From Postechiella marina (GTDB lineage: Bacteria; Bacteroidota; Bacteroidia; Flavobacteriales; Flavobacteriaceae), in contig NZ_BAABCA010000003.1 in assembly GCF_039538365.1 (NCBI RefSeq), positions 558,001 to 622,000 on the forward strand: DNA of 64,000 bases. The letters run 5' to 3'. Every line of letters begins with the position of its first letter. Within the stretch, counting starts at the first letter, position 1. Under the pieces are notes generated by a model. That model searched no databases. It was not told the origin of the DNA and saw only the letters and a program-made list of their open reading frames with translations. The translations under genes and the position numbers were made by a program. Shown one piece after another: positions 1 through 8,119 of the stretch.

Positions 1-42
1 GACCTCTTTGCTATTACCGGGTTAGAACTATTTAAACAATAA
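1..42 (+). CDS. 3' end of an upstream gene (partial)
   Basis: Frame 1 is open from the window edge and reads DLFAITGLELFKQ before a TAA at 40-42. The next gene starts 2 bases later, so the two are probably co-transcribed. Thirteen residues are too few to assign a family. Confidence 0.5.
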   Translation, partial: DLFAITGLELFKQ

Positions 43-44
43 AA

Positions 45-482
45 ATGAAAAACATATTTATCTTACTATTTTTAACATCAACAATAAGCTTTTCGCAAAT
101 TGTAGAACCTGTTAAATGGAAAACTAGTGTCGAAAAAATTTCAAATTCAGAATATATGTTAATTGCAAAAGCACATATAGAATCTGGATATCATTTATAT
201 TCTTTAAACACTAAAGAAGGCGGACCATTACCAACAGTTTTTATTTTTAATAAAAACGATAATTACGAACTAATAGGAGATATGGAAGAGGGAAAAGGCC
301 ACAAAGTATTTGAACCCGCCTTTAATATGAATGTTACCTATTTTAACAACCAAGCTCTTTTTAAACAGAAAATTAAACTAAAAAATAAAAACATAAACAA
401 AATTTCTGGAGAAATAGAGTATATGACCTGTAACAACTCTAGCTGTATGCAAGGTTACGACGATTTCGAATTTAATATATAA
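45..482 (+). CDS. exported DsbD N-terminal-domain-like protein
   Basis: This 145-residue protein has a clear N-terminal signal peptide (about residues 1-17, ending SFSQ) and so should act in the periplasm. The mature part resembles the immunoglobulin-like alpha domain of thiol:disulfide interchange protein DsbD. It includes the run HIESGYHLYSL and a late cysteine pair, C129 and C134, in TCNNSSCM, which matches the placement of the redox-active pair in DsbD-alpha. There is no membrane or thioredoxin part, so it is the domain alone. It follows the upstream gene by 2 bases and precedes the enoyl-CoA hydratase by 18, suggesting one transcript. The family call is by motif only; the electron donor is unknown. 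Confidence 0.7.
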   Translation: MKNIFILLFLTSTISFSQIVEPVKWKTSVEKISNSEYMLIAKAHIESGYHLYSLNTKEGGPLPTVFIFNKNDNYELIGDMEEGKGHKVFEPAFNMNVTYFNNQALFKQKIKLKNKNINKISGEIEYMTCNNSSCMQGYDDFEFNI

Positions 483-500
483 ACCAACTATTTATACACC

Positions 501-1283
501 ATGAGCTACAATAATATTATTACCGCACTAAGCAATAATATAACAACCATTACCATTAATAGGCCTAGTAAACTAAACGCTTTAAACAAAGAAACTATTG
601 AAGAATTACACCATGCCTTTAAAACTGCCGAAACAGACAAAAACACTAAAGTTATTATTGTTACAGGAAGTGGCGAAAAAGCATTTGTTGCAGGCGCAGA
701 TATTAGCGAGTTTGCAGATTTTGATACCAACGAAGGCGAAAAATTAGCAGCAAAAGGTCAAGACATATTATTTAATTTTGTCGAAAATCTTTCTACACCT
801 GTAATTGCTGCTATAAATGGCTTTGCATTAGGTGGCGGATTAGAATTGGCCATGGCATGCCACTTTAGAGTTGCTAGCGACAATGCTAAAATGGGTTTAC
901 CAGAAGTATCTCTGGGCGTTATACCCGGTTATGGTGGCACGCAGCGTTTACCACAACTAGTTGGAAAAGGCAGAGCCATGGAGCTTATTATGACCGCAGG
1001 TATGATAGACGCTACAACAGCACTTAGTTATGGTTTGGTAAACCATGTAGAAAAACAAGAAGATTTACTAGCTTTGTGCCAAAAAATAGCAGCTAAAATT
1101 TTACGTAATTCTCCTGTTGCTATTGGCGCTGCCATTAAAGCCATTAACGCAAATTATAAAGATGGTGTAAACGGTTTTGAAATTGAAATTAAACAATTTG
1201 GAAACAGTTTTGCAACTAAAGATTTTAAAGAAGGGACTACTGCTTTTTTACAAAAACGTAAAGCAGATTTTCCTGGAGAATAA
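501..1283 (+). CDS. enoyl-CoA hydratase/isomerase (crotonase family)
   Basis: At 260 residues this has the normal length of a soluble crotonase that hydrates trans-2-enoyl-CoA to 3-hydroxyacyl-CoA in fatty-acid or amino-acid breakdown. The oxyanion-hole segment AFVAGADISEF lies at 61-71 and the family signature INGFALGGGLELAMACH at 105-121. Both catalytic glutamates of true hydratases are present 20 residues apart: E115 in GGGLE and E135 in GLPEVSLG. The mixture of family activities means hydratase versus isomerase cannot be settled by sequence, but the two-glutamate pattern favours hydratase. It probably shares a transcript with the DsbD-like gene upstream and converges on the AraC gene. Confidence 0.92.
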   Translation: MSYNNIITALSNNITTITINRPSKLNALNKETIEELHHAFKTAETDKNTKVIIVTGSGEKAFVAGADISEFADFDTNEGEKLAAKGQDILFNFVENLSTPVIAAINGFALGGGLELAMACHFRVASDNAKMGLPEVSLGVIPGYGGTQRLPQLVGKGRAMELIMTAGMIDATTALSYGLVNHVEKQEDLLALCQKIAAKILRNSPVAIGAAIKAINANYKDGVNGFEIEIKQFGNSFATKDFKEGTTAFLQKRKADFPGE

Positions 1284-1301
1284 CATTAAACAACAAGTTT
1301 A

Positions 1302-2216
1302 TTAATTTAAACTATGCCTAAATGCATTAGGACTTAGTGTTGTTTTCTTTTTAAAAATTTTACTAAAATATTGAGGATACTCGAAACCTAAAGCGTAAGC
1401 TATTTCGCTTGCGCTTTCTTTCGAGTTTAACAGTTTACTCTTGGCTTTCTCTATAATATATTTATGAATATGGTCTTGCGCACTTTGCCCAGTTTCCTTT
1501 TTTAATAAATCGCTTAAATACTTAGAAGACATACCCATAGCCTCGCCACAATATTGAACCGAGGGTATACCCAACTCTAACTGTTTATTTTGCTCGTAAT
1601 ACGTTTTTAACAACTTTTCGAACTGGTTCGCTATATCTTGATTTAAATTTGTTCTGGTAAAAAACTGACGGTCGTAAAACCGCACACAGTAGTTTAACAA
1701 CAGTTCTAAATTCGAAATAATAAGTGTTTGGCTATGCGCATCAATATTACTAGTAAATTCTTTCTCTATTTTTCTAGAAATTTCTGTAATGGTTTTACGC
1801 TCTTCTTCCGATAAATGCAAAGCTTCGTTTGAAGCATATTCAAAAAAAGAAAATTGATCTATTCTTTTCCCTAATTCAGATTTTCTAATTAAATCTGGAT
1901 GAAAAACAATACTCCAACCCGTATCTTCTCTATTAATATTTTGTCTTTCAATTTCTATAACCTGGTTAGGTGCCATAAAAATCATAGAGCCTTCTTGGTA
2001 ATCGTAAGAGTTTCTGCCATAATTAGAAATGGTAAAAGCACAATTATCTTTTAATCCAATTTGATACAAACCTAGAACATATTTAAATTTCTCGAACTCT
2101 ACAAGCTCTATACTTTTATTTACTCTTAGTATAGAAATTAATGGATGTTTTGGTTTTTCTATTCCAAAAAAATCATGAAGTTCTGCTATACTATTTATGC
2201 ATTTTATATCTTTCAT
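1302..2216 (-). CDS. AraC family transcriptional regulator
   Basis: A 304-residue regulator with an N-terminal sensing domain (about 1-170) and a C-terminal pair of helix-turn-helix motifs (about 205-304). The second HTH signature is visible in SASEIAYALGFEYPQYFSKIFKK followed by T-LSPNAFR, read here in parts. I start it at the ATG at 2216: the longer frame begins with TTG at 2222, only two codons earlier. It lies 17 bases behind the metallo-hydrolase gene on the same strand, so the two probably form an operon and the regulator may control it. The ligand is unknown. Confidence 0.88.
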   Translation of the reverse strand: MKDIKCINSIAELHDFFGIEKPKHPLISILRVNKSIELVEFEKFKYVLGLYQIGLKDNCAFTISNYGRNSYDYQEGSMIFMAPNQVIEIERQNINREDTGWSIVFHPDLIRKSELGKRIDQFSFFEYASNEALHLSEEERKTITEISRKIEKEFTSNIDAHSQTLIISNLELLLNYCVRFYDRQFFTRTNLNQDIANQFEKLLKTYYEQNKQLELGIPSVQYCGEAMGMSSKYLSDLLKKETGQSAQDHIHKYIIEKAKSKLLNSKESASEIAYALGFEYPQYFSKIFKKKTTLSPNAFRHSLN

Positions 2217-2233
2217 TACCAAAAAACATCAAT

Positions 2234-3367
2234 TTAAAGGTTTTCCCACCAATTACTATAATTATTAACAGAATTCTTAACCCTTATTTCTTGACCAATT
2301 GCAGGTGTAATTACCTCTATATTTAGTGCTTCGGCTTCTTTTTTTACACGTTTAATAGGGTCTGTCCATTCGTGCAAAGCAAGTTTAAAGCCAGCCCAAT
2401 GTATAGGCATTATCTTTTTTGCCTTTACATCTATACCTGCTTGTGCAGTTTCTTCGGGCATCATATGGATATCAGACCACATCTCATTGTATTGCCCACA
2501 CTCCATTAATGCCAAATCGAAAGGCCCATATTTTGCTCCAATTTCTTTAAAATGAGACGCATAACCACTGTCGCCACTAAAGTAAATATTTTCGTTTTTA
2601 GACTGAATAACCCAAGAACTCCACAAAGTACTTTGTCCATTATTTAACTTTCTACCAGAAAAGTGCTGTGCAGGCGTACAAACCAAATTTATACCTTCAA
2701 ACTGTATATTTTGCCACCAATCTAATTCAGAAATTTTATCTAAAGACACATTCCATGCCTCTAAATGAGCCTTAACACCTAGCGGAACATAAAAATGATT
2801 GGTCTTATTTTTTAATTTTAAAACCGATTGATAATCTAAATGATCGTAATGATCATGCGAAAAAATAACCGCATCAATTTGAGGTAACTTTTCTATTTCT
2901 AAAGGAAATTCTGTATTAAAACGATTAGCGCCAAGAATTTCTAATGGAGCAGCAACCTTACCAAACATAGGATCTAACAAAATATTTTTACCTTCTATTT
3001 GTAATAAAAACGAAGAATGACCAAACCAAACCAATCGTGCTTCACCCTTATAATTTGCAACATTTACAGAGTCTATTTTTGTCGCTTTTAAATCTGCTTT
3101 AGGTCTTCCGTTAGGCACTTTTGTTGTAAAAAAGGCATATGCTAATTTTAAGGTTTCTAGAAAACTTAAGTCTTTTGGAACTGGGTTTGTATTATTAAAT
3201 TTACCATTTTTAAACTGCTTAGACGAAGCGTAAAAAAGCTGTTGTTCTTTGGTTACATTGCCTCCAAAACTTGGATAGAAATTTGTAAAAACCAAATATA
3301 CTACTACAAAAAAACCAACTATAATAAGTGTTGTAATCATCAATCGTTTTACTGTTTTTTTAAACAT
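2234..3367 (-). CDS. membrane-anchored MBL-fold metallo-hydrolase (UlaG/NAPE-PLD-like)
   Basis: This 377-residue protein carries one N-terminal membrane helix (about residues 9-30) and then a metallo-beta-lactamase fold. The metal ligands H171, H173, D175 and H176 lie in FSHDHYDHLD. Further conserved points are WFGHSSFLL before them, YFSGDSGYASHF, and IHWAGF near the C-terminus, which together resemble the bacterial N-acyl-phosphatidylethanolamine phospholipase D-like and UlaG-like hydrolases. The membrane anchor suggests a lipid or envelope substrate, but this is inference. It is followed by an AraC gene 17 bases downstream, probably in one operon. Confidence 0.85.
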   Translation of the reverse strand: MFKKTVKRLMITTLIIVGFFVVVYLVFTNFYPSFGGNVTKEQQLFYASSKQFKNGKFNNTNPVPKDLSFLETLKLAYAFFTTKVPNGRPKADLKATKIDSVNVANYKGEARLVWFGHSSFLLQIEGKNILLDPMFGKVAAPLEILGANRFNTEFPLEIEKLPQIDAVIFSHDHYDHLDYQSVLKLKNKTNHFYVPLGVKAHLEAWNVSLDKISELDWWQNIQFEGINLVCTPAQHFSGRKLNNGQSTLWSSWVIQSKNENIYFSGDSGYASHFKEIGAKYGPFDLALMECGQYNEMWSDIHMMPEETAQAGIDVKAKKIMPIHWAGFKLALHEWTDPIKRVKKEAEALNIEVITPAIGQEIRVKNSVNNYSNWWENL

Positions 3368-3657
3368 TTTATTTAAATTCTCTTAATATATCTTTTTATT
3401 TTAATTAAAAAAGCTACACCTAATAAACACTTCTGTTTATCAATTAATTATAATGCAAAAATAAAACTATATAAAGGTTAAAATGTATTCTAATTACCAA
3501 TAGTTTAATACTTTTTTCTGGTTTGTATTTTAAAAAACCTATTCATTTTTTTCAAATTTTGTTAATAACCCATTTTTGCTTTAACAATTTTAAATACAAT
3601 TAATAGCTAATTTTATAGTGCTACAAAAACAAGTAATCGACCCTTAATTTACTATAA

Positions 3658-4737
3658 ATGAACTCGAAATCTGCCATAAAAGGACGAGGCGCACAGCTTA
3701 ATGTACGCAATCGTTTTTTTGAACTAAGTCATGAAATGCGCGACGACTTTTTAGAATTTTGCAATAAAGAAGGCGAACAAGTAGAGCATAACAAAACTGA
3801 ATATTTAAACGTTTTTCCTAAAACTATAGTAAATAAAATAAATAGCCCAGATGTTGGCATGCAATACTCTATGAATGTTTACCAAGGCTGCGAACACGGT
3901 TGCGTGTATTGCTATGCGCGTAATAGCCACGAATTTTGGGGTTATAGTGCTGGCTTAGATTTTGAACGTAAAATTCTAGTAAAAAAAGACGCTCCAAAAT
4001 TATTAGAAAACTTACTTAAAAAGAAAAGCTGGAAAGCGCAAACCATAGTTATGTCTGGCAATACAGATTGTTACCAACCTGCCGAAAATCAATTCGAAAT
4101 AACAAGAGCTTGCCTAAAAGTATTTTTAAAATACAAACACCCTGTGGGCATTATTACCAAAAATGCGTTAATTTTAAAAGACTTAGACTTACTTAAAAGT
4201 TTAGCCAAAGACAATTTAATTGGTGTAAGTATATCTATTACCTCTTTATCTGAAGAAACAAGACGTATACTAGAACCAAGAACTGCCTCTATAAAAAAGC
4301 GTTTAGAAACCGTTAAGATATTAAGCGATAATGGTATTCCTGTAAATGTGATGATTGCACCTATAATTCCATCCATTAACAGTCACGAAATTTTACCATT
4401 AGCAAAAGCTGCAGCAAATAATGGTGCCATTTCTATAGGGCATACTATAGTTAGACTAAATGGAGCCATAGGCGCATTGTTTACAGATTGGATAGAAAAA
4501 AAAATGCCAGATAGAGCCAATAAAGTATTGCACCAAATAGAAAGTTGCCATGGTGGTACTTTAAACGAAAGCAGATATGGCACAAGAATGCGAGGAGAAG
4601 GTAAAATAGCAGAACAAATTAACAACCTTATTAAACTTGCTAAGCGCAAATATTTTAAAGATAAAGTGGTGCAAAAAAAACTAAATACAACTCTGCACGA
4701 ATCTTTTAAAACTGGACAATTAAACCTTTTTCAATAA
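3658..4737 (+). CDS. PA0069-family radical SAM protein (spore photoproduct lyase-like)
   Basis: A 359-residue radical S-adenosylmethionine enzyme. The [4Fe-4S] motif CX3CX2C is C78, C82, C85 in QGCEHGCVYCYAR. The N-terminal stretch with GRGAQLNVRNRF and the TNxYQGCEHGC-type context match the family named PA0069 or Rv2578c, a relative of spore photoproduct lyase whose reaction is not known. Other family marks are MSGNTDCYQPAE and the SITSL and EPRTAS runs in the barrel. It stands alone between a divergent hydrolase gene and a convergent terminator. The 290-bp gap before it (3368-3657) is AT-rich and shows no box I can name. Confidence 0.88.
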   Translation: MNSKSAIKGRGAQLNVRNRFFELSHEMRDDFLEFCNKEGEQVEHNKTEYLNVFPKTIVNKINSPDVGMQYSMNVYQGCEHGCVYCYARNSHEFWGYSAGLDFERKILVKKDAPKLLENLLKKKSWKAQTIVMSGNTDCYQPAENQFEITRACLKVFLKYKHPVGIITKNALILKDLDLLKSLAKDNLIGVSISITSLSEETRRILEPRTASIKKRLETVKILSDNGIPVNVMIAPIIPSINSHEILPLAKAAANNGAISIGHTIVRLNGAIGALFTDWIEKKMPDRANKVLHQIESCHGGTLNESRYGTRMRGEGKIAEQINNLIKLAKRKYFKDKVVQKKLNTTLHESFKTGQLNLFQ

Positions 4738-4740
4738 AAA

Positions 4741-4764
4741 AGAGGAAGCCTTGCGGCCTCCTCT
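4741..4764 (-). terminator. intrinsic terminator of the first tandem paralog
   Basis: Arms AGAGGAAGCC and GGCCTCCTCT with loop TTGC form a 10-bp stem with one mismatch. On the minus strand it is followed by a run of six T, so it ends the transcript of the gene at 4793-5404. Convergent transcripts from the radical SAM gene would also meet it. Confidence 0.8.
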
Positions 4765-4792
4765 AAATAAACTAGGTTATAAGGTGGTTTGG

Positions 4793-5404
4793 TTAATTAA
4801 TTTCTTTTATAAATTCTCGACCTTCAGAGATTACACTTATTTTATAAGAGCCTCTATATAAACCAGTTAGTCGATATGCTTTTTCAATATTCTTTTCATC
4901 TTCGATAATTTCAGAATGTACTAATTCTTTTTCTCCAATATAAAGTCCGTTGTCAAAGTAAATTTCAACTTTTAAAGGCGCTTTGTTTAAAGACAGCTTT
5001 GTAAGATATACCATATCGCCTTCAACTCTTATAAAAGGCTTAAAAGTTTTTGTTTCTAGATCTGGATTAAACTTTACAACACCCTCGTTTACAGTAAAGG
5101 GAATAGTACTAATTTCAAAATCGCCATCCAATTCGAACAAATAGTCTCCTTTTGGAAGTGTTGTTAAATCGAAACCTTTTGTATAAGTGCCCGTTTTCTG
5201 GATTAGTTCTTTATATAGTATAATTCCGTTTTCATCTTTAATAGATAATAAATTTCCTTCTTTAACACTTTCTAGGGTAAGTGATGTTTTTTCAGCATCA
5301 TTTTTAATAGAGAAAAATGAAGACTCGTTTGCGAAACTTAACAAGGTAGCAAACATTGTTACCATTAAGAATCCTTTTTTTGTGTGTGTGATTACGTTTT
5401 TCAT
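4793..5404 (-). CDS. secreted hypothetical protein, tandem paralog 1
   Basis: A 203-residue exported protein of a family I do not recognise by function. The N-terminus MKNVITHTKKGFLMV then a hydrophobic stretch ending LSFANES looks like a signal peptide (about 1-25). The mature part is beta-rich, with the runs TSLTLESVKEGNLLSIKD, GFDLTTLPKGDYLFELDG and FKPFIRVEGDMV, and ends in GREFIKEIN. Two further copies follow at 5828 and 6858, similar over the whole length and almost identical over the first 25 codons. It has its own promoter (5433-5440) and a terminator different from the other copies. A surface or periplasmic role is likely. Confidence 0.7.
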   Translation of the reverse strand: MKNVITHTKKGFLMVTMFATLLSFANESSFFSIKNDAEKTSLTLESVKEGNLLSIKDENGIILYKELIQKTGTYTKGFDLTTLPKGDYLFELDGDFEISTIPFTVNEGVVKFNPDLETKTFKPFIRVEGDMVYLTKLSLNKAPLKVEIYFDNGLYIGEKELVHSEIIEDEKNIEKAYRLTGLYRGSYKISVISEGREFIKEIN

Positions 5405-5432
5405 AATTTATAGGTTTTAACGTTTTACTCTA

Positions 5433-5560
5433 CAAATATATAGCGCCTTTAAAACATGTAAAACACTGAAATTGATGTATTTATATGCTAAATTATCTAT
5501 TATTTTTATGTTTTATTTATGTAAATTAATAGAGAATATAATTAGGTTAATTAAGCATAT
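5433..5560 (-). promoter_or_regulatory. promoter and paired half-sites of paralog 1
   Basis: The minus strand reads TATATTTG at 5440-5433, a match to the Bacteroidota -7 box, with TTTT 19 bases upstream as a weak -33 box. Upstream are ATATGCTA (5483-5490) and AAGCATAT (5553-5560), an inverted pair 70 bp apart. The rest of the gap 5405-5776 is AT-rich and shows nothing else I can name. Confidence 0.6.
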
Positions 5561-5776
5561 TTAGATGTATACGTTAAGCTTTTGTAATTATATTTTTTGG
5601 TTCTATAATAAAATTTGCTTTTTTAAAAAACAGCAAATATTGTAAAACACTAAAAAGGAAAATGTGCTTGCATTTAATCCAAAAAGTACTTTATTTTTTA
5701 AGTGATCGTGTACTTAACTAAAACCAAATAAACGAATATTTTAAAAATATTTTTTTACTAAAAAATAGACGAAAAA

Positions 5777-5801
5777 AAAGTGAGCCACCACAGCTCACTT
5801 T
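5777..5801 (-). terminator. intrinsic terminator of paralog 2
   Basis: Perfect 9-bp stem AAAGTGAGC / GCTCACTTT with loop CACCACA, followed on the minus strand by a T run. The same hairpin, base for base, recurs at 6803-6827 and 7763-7787. Confidence 0.9.
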
Positions 5802-5827
5802 TAATAACTTAATTATTTTCTAGAACA

Positions 5828-6442
5828 TTATTTACCAATGTACTCTGTATATTCTCTTCCTTCAGAGGTAAAAACCATTTTGTATCTACCTTCATCTAAA
5901 CCAGTTAGTTTAAAAACACGTTCTATTTTCTTTGTGTTTTCTACAGTTTCTGTATAAACAGCAGTAGAAGTATATAAGCTATCCATGCTTTCAAAATAAA
6001 CATCTATTTTTAAATCTTCTTTATTAAGTGCTAGTTTAGATACAAATACCATATCGTTTTCTACTCTTACTACTGGCTTAAAAATAGTTAACTCTAAATC
6101 TTTTTCGAAAGCAACAGTACTAGATTTTACAGTAAACGGAATAGTTTTTATTTCTACATCGCTATCTAACTCAAAAACATAAGTGCCATTTGGCAATGTA
6201 GATAAATCGAAACCTTTAGTGTATACTCCAGATTTCTGTATAAATTCTTTATATAAAATAAGTCCGTTACCATCCTTAATAGATAATAAGCTTCCTTTTT
6301 TAACGCTTTCTAAAGTAAGAGAGGTTTTTTTAGCATCATTTTTTATAGTATAAAATGAAGACTCGTTTGCGAAACTTAACATGGTAGCAAACATTGTTAC
6401 CATTAAGAATCCTTTTTTTGTGTTTGTGATTACGTTTTTCAT
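5828..6442 (-). CDS. secreted hypothetical protein, tandem paralog 2
   Basis: A 204-residue paralog of the proteins at 4793 and 6858. It shares the MKNVIT-TKKGFLMV leader and LSFANESS signal-peptide end, the TSLTLESVKKGSLLSIKDG segment, GFDLSTLPNGTYVFELD and FKPVVRVENDMVFVSKL, and ends GREYTEYIGK. The 5' nucleotides are nearly unchanged among copies, synonymous sites included, which suggests recent duplication or gene conversion. It is transcribed alone from its own TATATTTG promoter and ends at its own hairpin. There are no cysteines in the mature part, and no anchor or sorting domain that I can recognise. Function unknown. Confidence 0.7.
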   Translation of the reverse strand: MKNVITNTKKGFLMVTMFATMLSFANESSFYTIKNDAKKTSLTLESVKKGSLLSIKDGNGLILYKEFIQKSGVYTKGFDLSTLPNGTYVFELDSDVEIKTIPFTVKSSTVAFEKDLELTIFKPVVRVENDMVFVSKLALNKEDLKIDVYFESMDSLYTSTAVYTETVENTKKIERVFKLTGLDEGRYKMVFTSEGREYTEYIGK

Positions 6443-6470
6443 AATTTATAGGTTTTAACGTTTTACACTA

Positions 6471-6598
6471 CAAATATATAGCGCTTTTAAAACACACAAA
6501 ACACTGAAATTGATGCATTTATATGCTAAATTATCACTTTTTATTTCCCCAATTAAAAGAGTATATAATAGGGGTAATTGAGCATAATTTTAGCATGT
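6471..6598 (-). promoter_or_regulatory. promoter and paired half-sites of paralog 2
   Basis: TATATTTG on the minus strand at 6478-6471, with TTTT/TTTG 18-19 bases upstream. The half-sites are ATATGCTA (6521-6528) and TAGCATGT (6591-6598), again 70 bp apart, with the shared run GGGGTAATT before the second. Apart from the hairpins at 6714 and 6803, the gap 6443-6857 shows nothing else. Confidence 0.6.
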
Positions 6599-6713
6599 AG
6601 GCAGATTATTTTTTTATTTAAAAAAGTATTATTTTAAAACAGATTATATTTTTTAAAACACAAAAAAAGAGAAAGCGATCTATTTGTTTTATTCTGGCAA
6701 CTATTTTTAAAAC

Positions 6714-6743
6714 AAAAAAACATCTTTAATAAAGATGTTTTTT
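6714..6743. terminator. palindromic hairpin with A and T runs
   Basis: Arms AAAAAACATCTTT and AAAGATGTTTTTT with a 3-base loop AAT give a perfect 13-bp stem with T runs on either strand, a bidirectional terminator shape. It lies between the promoter of paralog 2 and the terminator of paralog 3, so it is not needed by either neighbour. The transcript it serves is not evident. Confidence 0.5.
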
Positions 6744-6802
6744 GTTTTAACATTAAAGTTTAAATAAATAATAAAGTGCTATCTATAAAATTAAGCACAA
6801 AA

Positions 6803-6827
6803 AAAGTGAGCCACCACAGCTCACTTT
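6803..6827 (-). terminator. intrinsic terminator of paralog 3
   Basis: Same AAAGTGAGC-CACCACA-GCTCACTTT hairpin as at 5777, followed by a T run on the minus strand, 31 bases after the stop of the gene at 6858. Confidence 0.9.
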
Positions 6828-6857
6828 TACAAACTAAACTAAACTAAATATAAGACA

Positions 6858-7481
6858 TTAAATATTAATGTATTGTGTAAATTCTCTTCCGTTAGATTTT
6901 AAAACAATTGTGTAATTCCCTTTTTGCTCAAAACCTAAAGTTTTTAATTTTAAAACTCTTTCTATCTTTTTTGTTCCTTTAATTGTTTCTGTATAAACAG
7001 GATTAGATGTATAGTCTCCATTTAAATCTTCAAAGTAAACATCAATTTTTAATTCTTCATTATGAAGCGCTAACTTAGATATAAATACTAAATCATTATC
7101 TACTCTTACAAATGGTTTAAAAGTTGTTTCCTCTAAATTTTTATCAAATACAACTTTACTAGATTCTACTGTAAAAGGAATTGTTTTAATTTCTACTTCA
7201 CCATCTAGCTCAAATACATAAGCACCATTTGGCAATGTAGTTAAATCAAAACCTTTAGTATAAATACCAGAAGCTTCAATAAGCTCTTTATATAATACAA
7301 TACCTTTGTTATCTTTAATAGACAGTAAATTTCCTTTTTTTACACTTTCTAAAGTAAGCGATGTTCTTTTGTCATCATTTTTAATAATAGATAATGAAGA
7401 CTCTTTTGCGAAACTTAACAAGGTAGCAAACATTGTTACCATTAAGAATCCTTTTTTCGTGTGTGTGATTACGTTTTTCAT
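6858..7481 (-). CDS. secreted hypothetical protein, tandem paralog 3
   Basis: A 207-residue third paralog. I start it at the ATG at 7481, which gives the same MKNVITHTKKGFLMV leader as its siblings; an extension to 7508 would cross toward the -7 box at 7511-7518. The order of blocks is the same: signal peptide to LSFAKES, TSLTLESVKKGNLLSIKD, GFDLTTLPNGAYVFELDG, FKPFVRVDNDLVFISKL, and a C-terminal GREFTQYINI. It is slightly longer near the end than paralogs 1 and 2 (insert around KTLGFEQKGN). Probably exported, function unknown, own promoter and terminator. Confidence 0.7.
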   Translation of the reverse strand: MKNVITHTKKGFLMVTMFATLLSFAKESSLSIIKNDDKRTSLTLESVKKGNLLSIKDNKGIVLYKELIEASGIYTKGFDLTTLPNGAYVFELDGEVEIKTIPFTVESSKVVFDKNLEETTFKPFVRVDNDLVFISKLALHNEELKIDVYFEDLNGDYTSNPVYTETIKGTKKIERVLKLKTLGFEQKGNYTIVLKSNGREFTQYINI

Positions 7482-7510
7482 AATATTGGTTTTTAACCTT
7501 TTTGACACTA

Positions 7511-7618
7511 CAAATGTATAGTGGTTTTAAAAGCTACAAAACATTAAGATTGACATATTTATATGCTAAATTATCTGTTAATATAACGTTAACACCTCGT
7601 TAAGTTAATATAGCATAT
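7511..7618 (-). promoter_or_regulatory. promoter and paired half-sites of paralog 3
   Basis: Minus-strand TACATTTG at 7518-7511 with TTTT/TTTG 18-19 bases upstream. Half-sites ATATGCTA (7561-7568) and TAGCATAT (7611-7618) form a perfect inverted pair, here 50 bp apart instead of 70. Confidence 0.6.
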
Positions 7619-7762
7619 ATTAAGGGTAATTATGTGTATTTAAATCTATGTTTTTAGAATTCTATATAGGTTTAACCCTTTTAAAAACTATTGTAAATAA
7701 AAATTAATTAGAATGGGTTTTAATTTATTGAGAAACGAGAATATAAAAATTAAGACAAAAAA

Positions 7763-7787
7763 AAAGTGAGCCACCACAGCTCACTTT
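7763..7787 (-). terminator. orphan copy of the paralog terminator
   Basis: Third copy of the AAAGTGAGC-CACCACA-GCTCACTTT hairpin with a minus-strand T run (7754-7765 reads A on the plus strand). No open frame of useful length precedes it. Confidence 0.85.
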
Positions 7788-7953
7788 ACCAACTAAACTA
7801 AATAAGACATTAAAATCAATTATTAATGAATTTCTTTAATCGCTATCTATCTCTATTTGACAGCTATATATATTTTAATTATTTTTACTTTTAATATTAA
7901 CTGTTGTTTAATTCTTTAAATAAATGTTACTAACAATTAACACTACAAATATA
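7763..7953 (-). other. promoter-to-terminator unit without a gene (small RNA or remnant of a fourth paralog)
   Basis: A minus-strand TATATTTG box at 7953-7946 and the paralog-type terminator at 7763-7787 bracket about 160 bases with no reading frame: the only ATG on that strand closes after five codons. The flanks match those of the three paralogs, so this is either the scar of a fourth copy whose coding part was deleted or a small RNA built from the same control parts. With the flanking gaps it accounts for 7482-8119, where I see no other gene. Confidence 0.45.
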
Positions 7954-8102
7954 TAACGCATTCGAGTAATAGATAACATCAATTTTAGCTTATTTGTATG
8001 CTAAATTAACTGTTAAACGAACGTTAATATAATGATAAGTTAAAATAGCATATATTAGGGTTAATTAAATATACAATGTATGCATAATAAATAGTAATTT
8101 TG
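7946..8102. promoter_or_regulatory. divergent control region between the orphan unit and the AraC gene
   Basis: It holds TATATTTG on the minus strand (7953-7946), half-sites GTATGCTA (7996-8003) and TAGCATAT (8046-8053) 50 bp apart, and TAATTTTG on the plus strand (8095-8102), a -7 box 17 bases before the AraC ATG. The paired sites thus sit between two divergent promoters, as expected for an autoregulated AraC gene. Confidence 0.55.
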
Positions 8103-8119
8103 TACCTAAAAAACCTACT

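Noticed and set aside
3137..3146. GCATATGCTA inside the metallo-hydrolase gene
   Set aside because: One half-site in coding sequence, no partner at 50 or 70 bp and no promoter.
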